A DNA stretch of 7,379 nt from an uncultured Bacilli bacterium (GCA_944359735.1 CALVTA010000059.1:1-7379), one strand, 5' to 3'. Shown: positions 1-6,066, counted from the stretch's first letter. The notes: generated by a model from the letters alone, not told the origin. Made by a program: numbers and translations.

Positions 1-1231
1 TATTCCTACTAATTTTTCTGATATCTTTGTAACTAAAGAGTTTTATGATACTTTAGATTATGAAGAGACTAGTTCTAAAGTAAAACAAGTATTAGATAAT
101 GATAATAGTTTTTATAGAATGAGTGATCAAAGTGTTAAGTTAGATAAATCTAATTATATTTATGATGTAGATTACTATACAGGTAGTATTTATTCTTCTT
201 TATCTAATTCTTATTATAAAGATTTCTATAATAATTTAATTAATAATGAGTTTATTTATAGAAGTTATGGAATGCTTACAGGTAATAATAATATTTTCTA
301 TAACTTTTATATGGGTAATAAGTATTTACTTAATAGTAGTAATAATATGTTAGGTTATGAGAGAGTTTCTGATGGTATTTATAGAAATGAGGACGTTCTA
401 CCTATTGGATATAGTACTAGTAAGATAATGAGTTTAGATGAGTATAAGAGTCTTAATTATTTTGAGAAGTTAGATGCTTATTTGAATTATGCTATTGTAG
501 ATGGTGATTATAGTGATAGTTATGTTAAGAAAGTTAGAGAATATGTTCCAGATTATAATGTTTTAGAAAGTAAGAATTTAAGTATAGAAGAGGATAATGG
601 TAAATATTTTATTAAAGCTTCTAAAGATAATAAGTTAGTTGTTAAATTAAATAATGTTAGTGATAGTGATATTTTACTTTTAAGATTTAAGATGCTTTAT
701 GATAATAAATGTAGTGAAGATGATTCTTATATTACTATTAATGGAGTTAGTAATAAACTTAGTTGTAGAAGATGGAAGTATCATAATAATAATTATAAGT
801 TTGAATATTCTTTGAGTGGAGATACTTTAGAAATTACTTTTAGTGAGGGTAAGTTTAGATTAACTGACTTTGATATGGCTTTATATGATTATAATGATTT
901 AGTATCTATTAATGATGAAATATCTCCTTTTGTTATTGATAGAGATAAGACTAAAGGTGATGTTATAGAAGGTAATATTGATGTAAAAGATGATGGCTAC
1001 TTTAAATTATCTATTCCTTATGATAAAGGTTTTGAAATATATGTGGATGGTAAAAAGACTTCTTATGGGGTTGTTAATAAAAGCTTTATTGGTTTTAAAA
1101 TAGATGAAGGTAATCATGATATTAGAATTGTTTATACTTCTCCTTTGTTTAAAGAGGGATTAGTTATATCAGGTGTTGGTTTAGTGTTGTTTGTAGGAAC
1201 TGGTGTTTATTATAGAAAGAAAAAAAGTTAA
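1..1231 (+). CDS. YfhO family membrane protein, C-terminal part (5' end outside window)
   Basis: The reading frame is open from base 2 with no stop, so the gene begins before the window and the ATG at 119 is an internal Met, in a F-Y-R-M-S-D context typical of the family. About 409 residues are visible. They form a long polar, beta-rich segment, then a stretch with G-F-E-I-Y-V-D-G-K-K, G-F-K-I and G-N-H-D-I-R-I-V-Y, a P-L-F-K-x-G-L turn, one C-terminal membrane segment (about the last 25 residues) and a basic Y-Y-R-K-K-K-S tail. This is the usual ending of YfhO proteins (typically about 850 residues, with many N-terminal membrane segments that would lie upstream). Known members are GT-C-like glycosyltransferases that add sugars to teichoic acids on the outer face of the membrane in Bacillus and Listeria. 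The substrate here cannot be told. Arginine is AGA throughout. Family assignment is fairly sure, exact role is not. Confidence 0.85.
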   Translation, partial: IPTNFSDIFVTKEFYDTLDYEETSSKVKQVLDNDNSFYRMSDQSVKLDKSNYIYDVDYYTGSIYSSLSNSYYKDFYNNLINNEFIYRSYGMLTGNNNIFYNFYMGNKYLLNSSNNMLGYERVSDGIYRNEDVLPIGYSTSKIMSLDEYKSLNYFEKLDAYLNYAIVDGDYSDSYVKKVREYVPDYNVLESKNLSIEEDNGKYFIKASKDNKLVVKLNNVSDSDILLLRFKMLYDNKCSEDDSYITINGVSNKLSCRRWKYHNNNYKFEYSLSGDTLEITFSEGKFRLTDFDMALYDYNDLVSINDEISPFVIDRDKTKGDVIEGNIDVKDDGYFKLSIPYDKGFEIYVDGKKTSYGVVNKSFIGFKIDEGNHDIRIVYTSPLFKEGLVISGVGLVLFVGTGVYYRKKKS

Positions 1232-1283
1232 AATATTTTTGCAAGGGTTTGGAAATAAGTCTTACTTTTTAGTGAAAATTTAA

Positions 1284-1312
1284 TTGTAAAAAGGATATTT
1301 ATTATATATAAT
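1284..1312 (+). promoter_or_regulatory. Sigma-A-like promoter of the 319-residue orphan gene
   Basis: TTGTAA (1284-1289, 4 of 6 to TTGACA) is followed after exactly 17 bases by a perfect TATAAT (1307-1312). Transcription would start near 1319, giving a leader of about 18 nt with the ribosome binding site TGGAGGA at 1324-1330. The rest of the 105-base gap after the yfhO-like gene shows no convincing terminator. Confidence 0.65.
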
Positions 1313-1336
1313 AAGTAGTCAAATGGAGGATAAATT

Positions 1337-2296
1337 ATGGAAAATATAAGCATTAGTGAAACACGTAATTTTGATGATGAAAGTATAGAAATTAAATATG
1401 AAGGTATTCCTTTAAAAGAGAATACTGACGAAAAAGAAGTAAGACGTATGATAAGAGACTTCGTAGATAATCATAAACATGATAATATGCTAGAAAATGT
1501 AACAATTTTGAGAACGATTTTAAGGGATTATGTGGAAATATCACTTGATGTTTATTTTTGTAACAAAAATGGTTCGGAAACTGTTAGTTATACTCATATA
1601 TATGGTACTGGACTTGCTAATTGGTTTAGTTTTATGAAAAATTCACAAAACTGTAAAATAAAATACGATTCTGTTTTGGGATTAGAATTAAATTATCATG
1701 ATGAATTTGATAATATAAAAAAATATACTGATTATTTAAGTGATATTATGAAATATATTTCTGATTTATCTAATTTAGAACCTATCGTAATTAATGATAA
1801 CGATAAAGCATTAATAGAAATATATAAGTTATTTTATAAAGAAAATCCAGATTTTAGTAGTAGAGATATAAATGTTAAAGTGCAAACTATGATGTCTATA
1901 TTAGCAGGGTTTAATGTGACTTTGGATTGTGATTATTCTTTTTCTTTAATGACAAAATTAAAAATACCATTTTCCTTAAAACTTGAAGAGATGGTTCAAA
2001 AAATGTATCCATTTGGAGTAGTTGATGAAGTTCAAGATAATGTTAAGTTAGCAGAAGAACCTAAGAAGACAATTGAAATTGTTGGAGATAGTGTTAGGGA
2101 TGCAATTTCTTTAGAAGATGATATGAATGAAGCTTTGGTAACTATTAGTAAGGTTATTCATGCAAGTAGGTATAATCTTTCATTTGATGCTGACATTAGG
2201 GAAATAGCAGAATTTACTAATCGTAGTGTTGATGATGTGGAAGCTAGTGTACAGTTAGTAAAACGTATTGAACATAAAATAAATAAAGATAATTAA
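1337..2296 (+). CDS. Hypothetical protein, 319 residues, no family recognised
   Basis: I do not recognise this protein. The start is well supported: ATG at 1337 with TGGAGGA (1324-1330) 6 bases upstream and a good promoter before it. The product is acidic and soluble-looking, with no signal peptide or membrane segment. Residues 1-125 look mixed alpha/beta, with a charged segment at 30-65. Residues 125-225 look largely helical. Residues 228-260 look like a polar linker (E-E-P-K-K). Residues 260-315 look helical, and 281-311 have the spacing of a small helix-turn-helix-like unit (I-R-E-I-A-E-F-T-N-R-S-V-D-D-V), which is only a weak resemblance. Arginine usage differs from its neighbours: of 12 Arg codons 4 are CGT, 4 AGG and 4 AGA, while the flanking genes use nearly all AGA. 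That hints at separate origin. It precedes the abi gene by 117 bases with a terminator between them, so co-transcription is not assured. Confidence 0.8.
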   Translation: MENISISETRNFDDESIEIKYEGIPLKENTDEKEVRRMIRDFVDNHKHDNMLENVTILRTILRDYVEISLDVYFCNKNGSETVSYTHIYGTGLANWFSFMKNSQNCKIKYDSVLGLELNYHDEFDNIKKYTDYLSDIMKYISDLSNLEPIVINDNDKALIEIYKLFYKENPDFSSRDINVKVQTMMSILAGFNVTLDCDYSFSLMTKLKIPFSLKLEEMVQKMYPFGVVDEVQDNVKLAEEPKKTIEIVGDSVRDAISLEDDMNEALVTISKVIHASRYNLSFDADIREIAEFTNRSVDDVEASVQLVKRIEHKINKDN

Positions 2297-2309
2297 TTTA
2301 AGTATTTTA

Positions 2310-2339
2310 TTGATTGGCTTTGTTCAAGTGTGATATATT
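2310..2339 (+). promoter_or_regulatory. Extended -10 promoter upstream of abi
   Basis: TTGATT (2310-2315, 4 of 6) is followed after 18 bases by TATATT (2334-2339, 5 of 6), which is preceded by TG-A to form an extended -10 (TGATATATT, 2331-2339). The predicted start is near 2346. The same nine bases TGATATATT form the -10 of the promoter at the 3' end of the abi gene. The transcript meets a terminator-like hairpin at 2361-2382 before reaching the abi ribosome binding site. Confidence 0.5.
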
Positions 2340-2345
2340 ATTGGT

Positions 2346-2396
2346 GTATTAAAGTTTTATGGGCGTATTTTTTGATGCGTCCTATTTTTAATTTTA
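2346..2396 (+). ncRNA. Candidate short RNA or attenuated leader upstream of abi
   Basis: If the promoter at 2310-2339 is used, the product would be an RNA of about 50 nt that ends at the hairpin and U-rich tail at 2361-2396, with readthrough giving the abi mRNA. No coding potential is visible. This promoter, short RNA, leaky terminator, toxin-gene order is the layout known from type III toxin-antitoxin loci. Here it is inferred from signals only, and the 5' end is predicted, not known. The hairpin may simply end the upstream orphan gene. Confidence 0.3.
2361..2396 (+). terminator. Rho-independent terminator between orphan gene and abi
   Basis: GGGCGTA (2361-2367) pairs with TGCGTCC (2376-2382) as seven pairs, two of them G-U wobbles, around an 8-base T-rich loop. 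The stem is followed by TATTTTTAATTTT. It would stop transcription from the orphan gene and from the promoter at 2310-2339, and could act as an attenuator for abi. Confidence 0.65.
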
Positions 2397-2402
2397 AGTA
2401 GC

Positions 2403-2410
2403 GGGGTGAT
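2403..2410 (+). promoter_or_regulatory. Ribosome binding site of abi
   Basis: GGGGTGAT matches the extended anti-Shine-Dalgarno (GGAGGTGAT) with one difference, and the GGGG core ends 7 bases before the ATG at 2414. It fixes the start of the abi gene. Confidence 0.7.
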
Positions 2411-2413
2411 ATA

Positions 2414-3433
2414 ATGGTTGAACTTAAAAATAATTATAAAGAATTAAAACTTATGTTATGTGTTAATGAAATGATTTCCTATTTAAAAAATAAGAATATA
2501 AAATTTGGGTATATTAGTGAAAGTGATGCACTTAGGTACCTTAAAGATAATAATAATTACTATAACCTAACATCATATAAGTATAATTTTTTTAAATATC
2601 CTTCACCTGCAGGCAAGTTTGAAGGAAAATACCAAGATTTAGATTTTGCTTATTTAAAGGATTTATCTATTATTGACTATAGGACAAGATTATTGTTATT
2701 TAAGATGATAATTGATATAGAACACTATTTAAAGATAAAAATATTAAATTCTATTGAGAAAATAGAGAAAGAAGATGGATATAGAGTAGTCAATTTATAT
2801 TTAGATAAGGATTTTAATAGTGATAAGTTTCCAAAAAAACTGCATAATAGTATTTTTAAAAAGGTTGGAAGTGAGTATTATCAAAAGATATTTTCTAAAT
2901 ATGATATTGATAAAGATAAGAAACTTGAAAATATCCCTATATGGGAATTTCTTGAGATTATTACTTTTGGAGAACTTGTAAACTTTTATGATTTTTACAC
3001 TACTGAATATGGTTTAAGAGAAGAAAATAAAGATGTATATATACTTAGAGATATTGTTAAGTTAAGAAATGCGGTAGCTCATAATTCTTGTATTTTAAGT
3101 GATTTGGTTAGTAAAACTAATAATTATCCAATGCCTTATAAAGTTGCAAATTACTTAAAGGATTGTGGTGTTGTTAAAGAAACAAGAAATAAGAAGATGA
3201 GAAATTCTAGAATTAGACAGATTACTTATACTCTTTATATGTTTAATGAAATCGTGACTAGTGATGGTATTAAGGAAAATGTTAGGAAAGATATTAATAA
3301 ATTATTTTATGAGAGAATAATTTATCATAAAGAGTATTATACTAATAATGAACTATTAAAATCGGTATATTCTTTTTTTGATAAAATTATTCAAAAAAAT
3401 TATAAAGAAAATATTGATAATAGTTTGACATAA
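2414..3433 (+). CDS. Abi_2 / AbiF-like abortive infection protein (HEPN ribonuclease)
   Basis: A 339-residue protein of the Abi_2 (AbiD/AbiF-like) family, which acts in phage exclusion. Family landmarks appear in order: an N-terminal helix with M-I-S-Y-L-K-N-K-N-I (about 20-29), S-D-A-L-R-Y-L-K-D-N-N-N-Y-Y (37-50), the hydrophobic D-Y-R-T-R-L-L-L helix with I-D-I-E-H-Y-L-K (88-107), I-P-I-W-E-F-L-E-I-I-T-F-G-E-L (174-188), and L-R-D-I-V-K-L-R-N-A-V-A-H-N (211-224). R218, N219 and H223 form the R-N-x3-H motif of HEPN RNases, so the active site looks intact. A basic tail follows (T-R-N-K-K-M-R-N-S-R, about 257-266). No membrane segment is seen. The start is set by GGGGTGAT at 2403-2410. Promoter and terminator signals lie on both sides. 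Related AbiF proteins have been reported as toxins controlled by a noncoding RNA and as relatives of Cas13. RNA cleavage by this protein is inferred. The family call is strong, while AbiD versus AbiF subtype is less certain. Confidence 0.85.
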   Translation: MVELKNNYKELKLMLCVNEMISYLKNKNIKFGYISESDALRYLKDNNNYYNLTSYKYNFFKYPSPAGKFEGKYQDLDFAYLKDLSIIDYRTRLLLFKMIIDIEHYLKIKILNSIEKIEKEDGYRVVNLYLDKDFNSDKFPKKLHNSIFKKVGSEYYQKIFSKYDIDKDKKLENIPIWEFLEIITFGELVNFYDFYTTEYGLREENKDVYILRDIVKLRNAVAHNSCILSDLVSKTNNYPMPYKVANYLKDCGVVKETRNKKMRNSRIRQITYTLYMFNEIVTSDGIKENVRKDINKLFYERIIYHKEYYTNNELLKSVYSFFDKIIQKNYKENIDNSLT

Positions 3434-3453
3434 ATATGTATCTATGATATATT
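3425..3453 (+). promoter_or_regulatory. Strong promoter at the 3' end of abi
   Basis: A perfect TTGACA (3425-3430), whose last bases abut the abi stop codon, is followed after 17 bases by TATATT (3448-3453) with an upstream TG-A, giving an extended -10 TGATATATT at 3445-3453. This is the best promoter match in the window. Predicted start is near 3460. The transcript would meet a terminator before pta, so the natural product is a short RNA. Confidence 0.65.
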
Positions 3454-3459
3454 TGTTAT

Positions 3460-3529
3460 GCGAGAAAAAAATGTTAAATCATTTTTGTAAGGGAGCCATG
3501 GGATTCTGTGGGGCCCTATTTTTCTTTTG
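3460..3529 (+). ncRNA. Candidate ~70-nt structured RNA downstream of abi
   Basis: The span runs from the predicted start of the strong promoter to the U-tract of the terminator. It holds two hairpins. The first is AAAAATG (3467-3473) paired perfectly with CATTTTT (3480-3486) around TTAAAT. The second is the GC-rich terminator stem at 3490-3517. No open reading frame of note lies inside. Its position next to a HEPN toxin-like gene makes it a candidate regulatory or antitoxin RNA, or else an attenuated leader of pta. Boundaries are predictions from the promoter and terminator. Confidence 0.4.
3490..3529 (+). terminator. Rho-independent terminator after abi
   Basis: AGGG (3490-3493) pairs with CCCT (3514-3517), then after a two-by-two mismatch CCATGG (3496-3501) pairs with CTGTGG (3506-3511) including two wobbles, with a 4-base loop at 3502-3505. 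The stem is followed by ATTTTTCTTTT. It separates abi and the candidate downstream RNA from pta. Confidence 0.7.
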
Positions 3530-3548
3530 TAATAAATTATATTTGTTA

Positions 3549-3577
3549 TGGACTTAAATCTTTTGCTTTGATAAAAT
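3549..3577 (+). promoter_or_regulatory. Possible pta promoter
   Basis: TGGACT (3549-3554, 4 of 6) and, 17 bases later, TAAAAT (3572-3577, 5 of 6) preceded by TG-A. The weakness of this call is that the predicted start near 3584 falls on the Shine-Dalgarno itself. The alternative is the TATATT at 3538-3543, which would give a leader of about 45 nt but lacks a -35. Confidence 0.3.
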
Positions 3578-3595
3578 GTTAATGGAGATGATTTG

Positions 3596-4600
3596 ATGGA
3601 ATTTATTGATAGAATAAAAGAAAGAGTTAAAGATGATTTTAAGAAAATAGTTTTACCTGAATCTAATGATGTTAGAGTGTTAGAAGCTGCTTCTACCATA
3701 AAAAAAGAAGCTTTCGCTGATATCATTTTAATAGGTAAAGAAAGTGAGATAGAAAGTCTTGCTAAAGATAATAATATTGATATTAATGGGGTTACTATTA
3801 TTGATCCTGATACTTTTAGTGATAGTGAAAAGTTAATTAATGATTATTATGAACTTAGAAAACATAAAGGTATTAGTTTAAGCCAAGCTAGAGATACTAT
3901 TTTAAATGATTATGTTTATTTTGCTAATATGTTAGTTAAAGATGGATATGCTGATGGTGTTGTATCTGGAGCATGTCATAGTACTGCTGATACTTTAAGA
4001 CCTGCTTTACAGATAATTAAGACTAGTAAAGATGTAAGTATCGCTTCTGCTTTCTTTTTAATGGTTGTTCCTAATTGTGAATATGGTTCTAATGGAGTAT
4101 TTGTTTATTCTGATTGTGGAATGATTCAAAATCCTAGTAGTGAAGAGTTAGTTGAGATAGGAAAAGAGAGTGCTAAGACGTTTAAGTTATTAGTAGAGGA
4201 AGAACCTGTAGTTGCCTTTCTTTCTCATTCTACTTTTGGATCATCTAAATGTAGTGATGTTGATAAGGTTGTTAGAGCAGTAGAGATGGCTAAAAAATCA
4301 TATCCTGATATTAATTTAGATGGAGAATTACAATTTGATGCTGCTGTTGTTCCAGAGGTTGCAAAGAGTAAAGCACCTAATAGTAGTGTAGCAGGTAAAG
4401 CTAATGTCTTAATTTTTCCAGATTTAGATGCAGGAAACATTGGTTATAAGATTACAGAAAGACTTGCTAAAGCGAAAGCTTATGGTCCTGTTACACAAGG
4501 CCTTGCTAAACCTGTTAATGATTTATCACGGGGATGTAATGTTAATGATATAGTAGGAGTTGTTGCTATAACTGCTTTGCAAGCATTGAATAGTAAGTAG
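3596..4600 (+). CDS. pta: Phosphate acetyltransferase
   Basis: A 334-residue enzyme of the PTA/PTB family that interconverts acetyl-CoA plus phosphate and acetyl phosphate plus CoA in the cytoplasm, normally paired with acetate kinase to make ATP during fermentation. Length fits the short single-domain type. Motifs include K-I-V-L-P-E-S-N-D-V-R near the N terminus, D-G-V-V-S-G-A-C-H-S-T-A-D-T in the first half, then A-F-L-S-H-S-T-F-G-S-S-K, D-G-E-L-Q-F-D-A-A and F-P-D-L-D-A-G-N-I-G-Y-K. The C-terminal L-S-R-G-C-N-V-N-D supplies S311, R312 and D318, equivalent to Ser309, Arg310 and Asp316 known to matter in the Methanosarcina enzyme. The ATG at 3596, 8 bases after GGAG (3584-3587), is preferred over the in-frame TTG at 3593. 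Phosphate butyryltransferase is a less likely alternative. No acetate kinase gene is in view. The exonuclease gene follows after 7 bases. Confidence 0.95.
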   Translation: MEFIDRIKERVKDDFKKIVLPESNDVRVLEAASTIKKEAFADIILIGKESEIESLAKDNNIDINGVTIIDPDTFSDSEKLINDYYELRKHKGISLSQARDTILNDYVYFANMLVKDGYADGVVSGACHSTADTLRPALQIIKTSKDVSIASAFFLMVVPNCEYGSNGVFVYSDCGMIQNPSSEELVEIGKESAKTFKLLVEEEPVVAFLSHSTFGSSKCSDVDKVVRAVEMAKKSYPDINLDGELQFDAAVVPEVAKSKAPNSSVAGKANVLIFPDLDAGNIGYKITERLAKAKAYGPVTQGLAKPVNDLSRGCNVNDIVGVVAITALQALNSK

Positions 4601-4607
4601 AGGTCTT

Positions 4608-5360
4608 ATGAAGATAGTATCTTTTAATGTGGCAGGTTTTAGAGCTTGTTTAAAGAAAGGGTTTGAAGATTTCTTTAAGGAGACTAATGCTGATATTTAT
4701 TGTCTACAAGAAGTGAAAGCAATAGAGAGTGAGATTCCCTTTAGACCAGAAGGGTATAGCTTTTATTTAAATACTGCTGATAAGAAAGGCTATTCTGGAG
4801 TAGCAGTTTATTCTAGAGTTAAACCTCTTGCTGTGGCATATGGAATAGATATTGATATACATGATCATGAGGGTAGAGTTATAACACTTGAATATGATGA
4901 CTTCTTCTTAGTTTGTGTATATGTTCCTAATGTCAAGAGAGATTTGTCAAGACTTGATTATAGAATGACTTGGGAAGAAGATTTTCTTAAATACTTACAG
5001 AGTCTTGATAAGAAGAAGCCTGTTATTGTTTGTGGAGACTTTAATGTCGCTCATAAAGAAATAGATCTTGCTAATCCTAAAGGTAATGTTGGTAATGCTG
5101 GTTTTACTATAGAAGAACGGGAGGCATTTACAAGACTACTAGATGGTGGTTTTACTGATGTTTATCGCTATCTTTATAAAGATAAAGCATATGCTTATAC
5201 TTGGTGGAGTTATATGGGGAAAGCTAGAGAGAAGAATATTGGTTGGAGAATTGACTATTTTCTAGTGTCAAATAGATTTGTTGATAGTGTAAAGGATATG
5301 AAAATAGACAGTGATGTGTTTGGAAGTGATCACTGTCCTATAGAATTAGAAGTTAAATAA
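4608..5360 (+). CDS. Exodeoxyribonuclease III / AP endonuclease
   Basis: A 250-residue enzyme of the exonuclease-endonuclease-phosphatase fold (ExoIII/ExoA/Xth type). It nicks DNA 5' of abasic sites and trims 3' ends in base excision repair. All family motifs are present: the opening M-K-I-V-S-F-N-V-A-G-F-R-A with N7, C-L-Q-E-V-K with metal ligand E35, V-Y-V-P-N with Y105, G-D-F-N-V-A-H with D144 and N146, W-R-I-D-Y with D216, and S-D-H-C-P with S240, D241 and catalytic H242. Family members usually have L-Q-E-T-K, so Val in place of Thr is a mild variation. The gene starts 7 bases after pta. Its ribosome binding site AGAGGT (4599-4604) overlaps the pta stop, which suggests translational coupling and one mRNA, ended by the terminator at 5361. 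Fully intact and core-like. Confidence 0.95.
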   Translation: MKIVSFNVAGFRACLKKGFEDFFKETNADIYCLQEVKAIESEIPFRPEGYSFYLNTADKKGYSGVAVYSRVKPLAVAYGIDIDIHDHEGRVITLEYDDFFLVCVYVPNVKRDLSRLDYRMTWEEDFLKYLQSLDKKKPVIVCGDFNVAHKEIDLANPKGNVGNAGFTIEEREAFTRLLDGGFTDVYRYLYKDKAYAYTWWSYMGKAREKNIGWRIDYFLVSNRFVDSVKDMKIDSDVFGSDHCPIELEVK

Positions 5361-5390
5361 AGACGGTTGGCTTTATCAACGGTCTTTTTT
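5361..5390 (+). terminator. Terminator of the pta-exonuclease operon
   Basis: AGACGGTTG (5361-5369) pairs with CAACGGTCT (5377-5385), eight of nine positions pairing with one G-G mismatch, around the loop GCTTTAT, and runs into six Ts (5385-5390). It begins directly after the stop codon. Confidence 0.85.
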
Positions 5391-5407
5391 CATAAAAATT
5401 ATATATG

Positions 5408-5416
5408 TGTTATAAT
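5408..5416 (+). promoter_or_regulatory. Extended -10 promoter of the phosphatase-regulator operon
   Basis: TGT-TATAAT at 5408-5416 is a perfect extended -10. The -35 position (about 5388-5393) lies in the terminator tail and matches poorly, which an extended -10 can compensate for. Predicted start is near 5423, giving a leader of about 30 nt. Confidence 0.55.
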
Positions 5417-5432
5417 AATATTATAAATTTAT

Positions 5433-5439
5433 AGGAGGT
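5433..5439 (+). promoter_or_regulatory. Ribosome binding site with long spacing
   Basis: AGGAGGT is a near-perfect Shine-Dalgarno, but the AGGAGG core ends 13 bases before the ATG at 5452, longer than the usual 5-9. An in-frame TAA at 5440-5442 and no other start codon between them leave ATG 5452 as the only option that keeps the N-terminal M-R-H motif. Confidence 0.6.
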
Positions 5440-5451
5440 TAATCAAATTAT

Positions 5452-6066
5452 ATGACAACTATTTATTTAATGAGACATTCTATAGCATTAAAAGATATAA
5501 ATAATGATTATAATAATGAAAGTTTGCAGTTACAAAATGAGAAGATGCCTTTATCTATTGAAGGAGAAGAGTTAGCATCTAATATAAGTAAAGAAAGTGA
5601 ACTACAAAACATAGATGTTGTTATTTCTAGTAATTATGTTAGAGCGATGTCAACTGCTAAATACATATCAAATGCTAATAATGAAAGTTTAATAGTTAAT
5701 TCAGCTTTTGGAGAAAGAAAGTTTGGGGTTAATTCTTGGGATGAGTTACCAACTGACTTTGGTTTAAGACAAAATAATGATGAGAATTATAAAGTAGGAG
5801 ATGGAGAAAGTCAAAAAGAGGTAAGAGAAAGAGTATATAAGGCTTTAATGAATGTAATAGATAAATATAAAGATAAAAGAATTGTTATTGTTTCTCATGG
5901 TAGTGCAATTCTTTGGTTATTAAAACAGTGGTGTGATGTTAATTTAGTAGATAAATATGTGATGTTTAATGGTAAAATTATATTAGAAGATAATGTATTT
6001 AATTGTACTACTTTTAAATTAGAGTTTGATGATAGAAAGCTAGTTAATATTGAGAAAGTTTTTTAG
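5452..6066 (+). CDS. Histidine phosphatase superfamily (phosphoglycerate mutase-like) protein
   Basis: A 204-residue cytoplasmic protein of the branch 1 histidine phosphatase superfamily (PF00300). The catalytic set is complete: L-M-R-H-S with R8 and nucleophile H9, S-S-N-Y-V-R-A-M-S-T-A with R64, F-G-E-R-K with acid/base E88, G-D-G-E-S at 117-120, and V-S-H-G with H149. The first motif is R-H-S instead of the commoner R-H-G, which also occurs in some members such as SixA-like and other non-mutase phosphatases. A small-molecule or protein phosphatase is therefore more likely than a glycolytic mutase. The substrate is not predictable from the sequence. It starts its own transcript after a terminator and is followed 14 bases later by the XRE regulator gene, probably in the same operon. 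Confidence 0.9.
   Translation: MTTIYLMRHSIALKDINNDYNNESLQLQNEKMPLSIEGEELASNISKESELQNIDVVISSNYVRAMSTAKYISNANNESLIVNSAFGERKFGVNSWDELPTDFGLRQNNDENYKVGDGESQKEVRERVYKALMNVIDKYKDKRIVIVSHGSAILWLLKQWCDVNLVDKYVMFNGKIILEDNVFNCTTFKLEFDDRKLVNIEKVF

Larger units (their letters stand above)
3448..3550 (+). repeat. 13-base direct repeat flanking the downstream hairpins
   Basis: TATATTTGTTATG occurs at 3448-3460 and again at 3538-3550, exactly 90 bases apart, on either side of the two hairpins. The first copy is the -10 and start region of the promoter at 3425-3453. The second could supply a -10 (TATATT, 3538-3543) for pta, though no good -35 precedes it. The repeat could be a duplicated promoter piece or a scar of an insertion. 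Confidence 0.5.

Noticed and set aside
119..1231. Reading the first gene as a complete 370-residue protein starting at ATG 119
   Set aside because: The frame is open to the window edge, the upstream codons continue family-like sequence, and there is no ribosome binding site before 119.
1257..1270. AAGT-CTT-ACTT hairpin followed by Ts after the yfhO-like gene
   Set aside because: Only four base pairs, all but one or two of them weak; not a credible terminator.
2414..3433. Treating the abi product as a Cas13 effector
   Set aside because: At 339 residues with a single HEPN motif and no array, it is far below Cas13 size and matches the Abi_2 family throughout.
3448..3550. CRISPR-like repeat-spacer unit next to the Cas13-related HEPN protein
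   Set aside because: Only two copies of a 13-base AT-rich repeat with a 77-base gap full of hairpins; no repeat array of CRISPR dimensions is present anywhere in the window.
3442..3726. Open frame of 94 codons on the minus strand
   Set aside because: It overlaps the terminator, the hairpins and the start of pta antisense, has no ribosome binding site or recognisable domain, and is explained by the pta reading frame.
4225..4440. Open frame of 71 codons on the minus strand inside pta
   Set aside because: Antisense shadow of the conserved pta coding sequence, with no independent support.
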